From HKCCE3408 sp039191215 (GTDB lineage: Bacteria; Pseudomonadota; Alphaproteobacteria; Rhodobacterales; Rhodobacteraceae), in assembly GCA_039191215.1 (NCBI GenBank), contig JBCCXT010000072.1:1-15324 (forward strand): DNA of 15,324 nucleotides, written 5' to 3'. Of this stretch, positions 12,770 through 15,324 are shown in pieces. Within the stretch, counting starts at the first letter, position 1, and each line of letters opens with the position of its first letter. The notes beneath the pieces are model-generated. The model ran no database searches, was not told where the DNA came from, and was given only the letters and a program-made list of their open reading frames with translations. A program made the position numbers and the translations under genes.

Positions 12770-13804
12770 ATGGATTTTTCGCTTTTCGCCCATATCGAAC
12801 GCACAACCCACGAAGTGTCGCATGAAAAGCTGCAAAACGAGTTCATCGAGCTCTGCCAGATGGCCGATGATGCCGGCATGCGCGCGGTCTGGACGGGTGA
12901 ACACCACGGGATGGATTTCACCATCGCGCCGAACCCGTTGCTCACGCTTGTCAATCTGGCGCACCACACGAAACGTGTGCGATTGGGCACGGGCACCGTG
13001 ATCGCGCCGTTCTGGCATCCGATCAAACTTGCAGGCGAGACGGCCTCGGCTGATCTGATGACCGGCGGGCGGATTGAGCTTGGTATCGCGCGCGGCGCCT
13101 ATTCCTACGAATACGAACGCCTTATGCCGGGAATGGATGCGTGGGAGGCCGGGCAACGCATGCGCGAGATAGCGCCTCTTCTTCCCCAGCTCTGGCAGGG
13201 AGATTGCGCCTGGGATGGTGAGTATTTCAGCTTTCCGGCTACAAGCTCCGCGCCGAAGCCGTTACAGGAAAACGGCCCGCCGATCTGGATCGCCGCGCGC
13301 GATCCCAACAGCCACGAGTTTGGCGTCCATAACGGCTTTAACATCCAGGTCACGCCGCTTTGGCAGGGCATAGAAGAGATCGAAGCGCTGATGCAGCGCT
13401 TCAAGGATGCCTGTGATAGCCATGCGGGCCCGCGGCCCAAGATCATGCTGCTGCACCACACCTATGTTGGTGCCGACGACGCCGATGTGGCGCGCGCGGC
13501 GCAAGAATTATCGCGCTTCTATTGCTATTTTGGCGCGTGGTTTCAAAACAAGCGGCCCGTCACACAAGGGTTGATCGAGGAACTGAGCGAGGACGAATTG
13601 GCGTCCAATGAATTGATGGCACCGGAAAATATGCGCCGGGACCTGACGATGGGAACCGCACAAGAGGTAATCGACCAGCTCAAACGCTACGAAGACTTGG
13701 GCTATGACGAGTATTCATTTTGGATCGATAGCGGCATGAGTTTCGAGCGCAAACGTGCGTCATTAGCGCGCTTTGTCGATAATGTGATGCCGGCGTTCAC
13801 GTGA
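12770..13804 (+). CDS. Luciferase-like (LLM class) flavin-dependent monooxygenase
   Basis: A 344-residue TIM-barrel monooxygenase of the bacterial luciferase superfamily. These enzymes use reduced FMN or FAD, supplied by a separate reductase, and O2 to oxidise or cleave a substrate. Characteristic parts are the first strand MDFSLFAHIER, the active-site segment VWTGEHHGMDFTIAPNP, RLGTGTVIAPFWHPIKLAGE in the flavin region, the GGRIELGIARGAY phosphate-binding stretch, and PPIWIAARDPNSHEFGVHNG. The pattern resembles trigonelline monooxygenase TgnA and related ring-opening members more than alkanesulfonate or F420 enzymes, as far as I can judge by eye. It lies between an alpha/beta hydrolase (101-bp gap) and an aldehyde dehydrogenase that starts 8 bp downstream, so the aldehyde produced would pass directly to the latter. 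No flavin reductase is visible in the window. The family is secure, the substrate not. Confidence 0.9.
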   Translation: MDFSLFAHIERTTHEVSHEKLQNEFIELCQMADDAGMRAVWTGEHHGMDFTIAPNPLLTLVNLAHHTKRVRLGTGTVIAPFWHPIKLAGETASADLMTGGRIELGIARGAYSYEYERLMPGMDAWEAGQRMREIAPLLPQLWQGDCAWDGEYFSFPATSSAPKPLQENGPPIWIAARDPNSHEFGVHNGFNIQVTPLWQGIEEIEALMQRFKDACDSHAGPRPKIMLLHHTYVGADDADVARAAQELSRFYCYFGAWFQNKRPVTQGLIEELSEDELASNELMAPENMRRDLTMGTAQEVIDQLKRYEDLGYDEYSFWIDSGMSFERKRASLARFVDNVMPAFT

Positions 13805-13812
13805 GGCAATTG

Positions 13813-15291
13813 ATGGCAAGCCAACCACATTACCAACTCTTTATCGACGGCGCCTGGGTGGAGGGCGGCGCGGGGCAGGTCATGGCCTCGCAAAATCCAG
13901 CCACTGGCGAGGATTGGGCGAGCTTCGCGTGCGCCTCACCTGCTGATGTTGACAGAGCCGTTGCGGCCGCTCGCCGGGCCTTGAACGATCCGGAATGGCG
14001 CGACATGACGCAAAGCCATCGCGGTAAGCTCTTGTACCGGTTGGCCGATTTAGTTGCCGAGAACGCCCAATCCATTGGCCGGATCGAGACGACAGATAGC
14101 GGCAAGCTTTTGGCCGAGACGGCAAGCCAAACGGGATATGTCGCCGATTACTACCGCTATTACGCGGGACTTGCCGACAAGGTTGAAGGTGCGGTCCTGC
14201 CGATCGACAAGCCTGAAATGCATGTCTTCACCCGCCGCGAACCCATCGGCGTGGTTGCCGCGATTGTGCCGTGGAATGCGCAGATGTTTTTGACTGCAAC
14301 CAAGCTTGGCCCGGCCTTAGCGGCCGGTTGTCCCGTTGTGCTGAAAGCGTCAGAGATTGCGCCCGCACCGCTGCTTGAATTTGCCCGCCGGATTGAAGCA
14401 GCCGGCTTCCCGCCCGGTGTTGTCTCGGTCATCACGGGCGATGCAGAGAATTGTGCGATCCCGCTCACGCGGCACCCCGATATCGACCGAATTGCCTTCA
14501 CCGGTGGGCCAGACACGGCGCGCCATGTTATACGCAACTCAGCCGAAAACTTCGCCGTCACCACGTTGGAGCTTGGTGGTAAATCCCCAATCATTGTGTT
14601 TGACGATGCCGATTTGGACGGCGCGGCCAATGGGCTGATCGCGGGTAATTTTGGGGCGTCCGGGCAAAGCTGTGTTGCGGGCTCTCGTGGATTTATCCAA
14701 ACGGGTATATACGACGAGCTTATCGCGCGTATATCCGCCAAATCCGCTGATCTCGCCATCGGCGATCCGCTTTTGCCGGACACGCAAATCGGGCCGCTTT
14801 GCACCACCGATCAGATCGCAAGGATCGAGCAGACGCTGGCGCGCTCGGTCGAAGATGGGGCGCAGATCAGGTTCGGTGGCGCGGCCTTGGCACAGCCTGG
14901 GAACTTTATGGCGCCGACGCTTGTGGAATGCGCCAATGCCGAAACCCAGACCCTAAAGGTAGAAATGTTCGGGCCGGTTATGTCGGTATTGCCGTTTGAC
15001 ACCGAAGAAGAGGCAGTCGCGCTGGCAAATGCCTCGCCCTTTGGCCTCGGATCGGGCCTATTCACCCAAAATATCGCCCGCGCGCATCGTGTTTCGGCCC
15101 GGCTCAAGGCTGGTATCTGCTGGGTCAATACGTACCGGGCGATATCTCCGATTGCACCTTTTGGCGGGTATGGCCAATCCGGCTATGGCCGTGAGGCTGG
15201 GCTCGAGTCGATCCACGATTATACCCGGACCAAGACCACATGGATCAGCACATCTGACGAACCCATGGCCAATCCCTTTGTGATGCGCTGA
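13813..15291 (+). CDS. NAD(P)+-dependent aldehyde dehydrogenase
   Basis: A 492-residue soluble aldehyde dehydrogenase, full length for the family, oxidising an aldehyde to the acid. Catalytic and cofactor residues are all present: N155 in VPWNAQ, K178 in VLKASE, the TGG turn at 230-232, E253 in LELGGKSP, nucleophile C287 in GQSCVAG, E384 in EMFGPV, and the C-terminal GGYGQSGYGREAG. I chose ATG 13813 with GAGG 6 nt before it, 8 bp after the monooxygenase stop. A GTG at 13801, overlapping that stop, would add four residues and cannot be excluded. By position it should oxidise the semialdehyde formed by the monooxygenase, as TgnC does in trigonelline degradation. Betaine-aldehyde or succinate-semialdehyde type specificity cannot be excluded. 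The last 33 bases of the window show nothing further. Confidence 0.93.
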   Translation: MASQPHYQLFIDGAWVEGGAGQVMASQNPATGEDWASFACASPADVDRAVAAARRALNDPEWRDMTQSHRGKLLYRLADLVAENAQSIGRIETTDSGKLLAETASQTGYVADYYRYYAGLADKVEGAVLPIDKPEMHVFTRREPIGVVAAIVPWNAQMFLTATKLGPALAAGCPVVLKASEIAPAPLLEFARRIEAAGFPPGVVSVITGDAENCAIPLTRHPDIDRIAFTGGPDTARHVIRNSAENFAVTTLELGGKSPIIVFDDADLDGAANGLIAGNFGASGQSCVAGSRGFIQTGIYDELIARISAKSADLAIGDPLLPDTQIGPLCTTDQIARIEQTLARSVEDGAQIRFGGAALAQPGNFMAPTLVECANAETQTLKVEMFGPVMSVLPFDTEEEAVALANASPFGLGSGLFTQNIARAHRVSARLKAGICWVNTYRAISPIAPFGGYGQSGYGREAGLESIHDYTRTKTTWISTSDEPMANPFVMR

Positions 15292-15324
15292 ACCTAGAAT
15301 GTAAGCGCGCGCAATCGCACCTCA

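Noticed and set aside
12410..13156. Minus-strand open frame (248 codons) across the hydrolase-monooxygenase junction
   Set aside because: It is antisense to two well-supported genes and has no recognisable domain.
1..15324. Mobile elements, CRISPR arrays, tRNA or rRNA genes, phage genes
   Set aside because: No transposase or integrase frame, regularly spaced repeats, clover-leaf sequence or phage-type gene was seen; the window reads as ordinary chromosomal metabolic DNA.

Overview
The window looks like chromosomal DNA from a marine alphaproteobacterium, most likely Rhodobacterales (Roseobacter group). This rests on moderately high GC, an E3 of mitochondrial/alphaproteobacterial type, a GcvA-like LysR regulator, a DUF1185 protein, and a catabolic gene mix (ectoine-hydrolase-like enzyme, TauD-type dioxygenase, luciferase-like monooxygenase) typical of that group. 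I infer the placement from protein resemblance; no rRNA or tRNA gene is present to confirm it.

Layout. (1) 1-3677, plus strand: the C-terminal two thirds of dihydrolipoamide dehydrogenase (lpdA, cut by the window edge), a small tandem-SH3 protein overlapping its end, and a PAS-PAS-GGDEF-EAL cyclic-di-GMP protein. (2) 3873-6215, plus strand: a two-gene unit of a DoeA/EutD-like M24 ectoine hydrolase (TTG start with a strong ribosome binding site) and an M20 ArgE-like N-acetyl-amino-acid deacetylase 3 bp behind it. (3) A bidirectional terminator at 6339-6369 separates this from a convergent periplasmic CpdB nucleotidase/phosphodiesterase (8356-6398, minus). (4) 9958-8569, minus: a TauD/TfdA-type dioxygenase translationally linked to a four-helix DUF2165 membrane protein. 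(5) 9959-10359 is a 401-bp gap without a recognisable gene. (6) 10360-15291: a LysR regulator (minus) divergent from a four-gene plus-strand operon of a DUF1185 'amino acid synthesis' protein, an alpha/beta hydrolase, a luciferase-like flavin monooxygenase and an aldehyde dehydrogenase. The divergent promoter carries two interleaved perfect inverted repeats that look like the LysR operator.

The most interesting part is block 6. A luciferase-like monooxygenase, an aldehyde dehydrogenase and an alpha/beta hydrolase under a LysR regulator is the logic of flavin-dependent N-heteroaromatic ring opening, as in trigonelline degradation (TgnA/TgnC/TgnD) or RutA/RutD pyrimidine use. The DUF1185 protein, whose reaction is not known to me, leads the operon. 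An N-methylpyridine osmolyte such as trigonelline or homarine is a plausible substrate. Together with the ectoine-type module, the region reads as a catabolic block for nitrogen-containing osmolytes. The substrate assignments are inference; the gene families, order and overlaps are read from the sequence.
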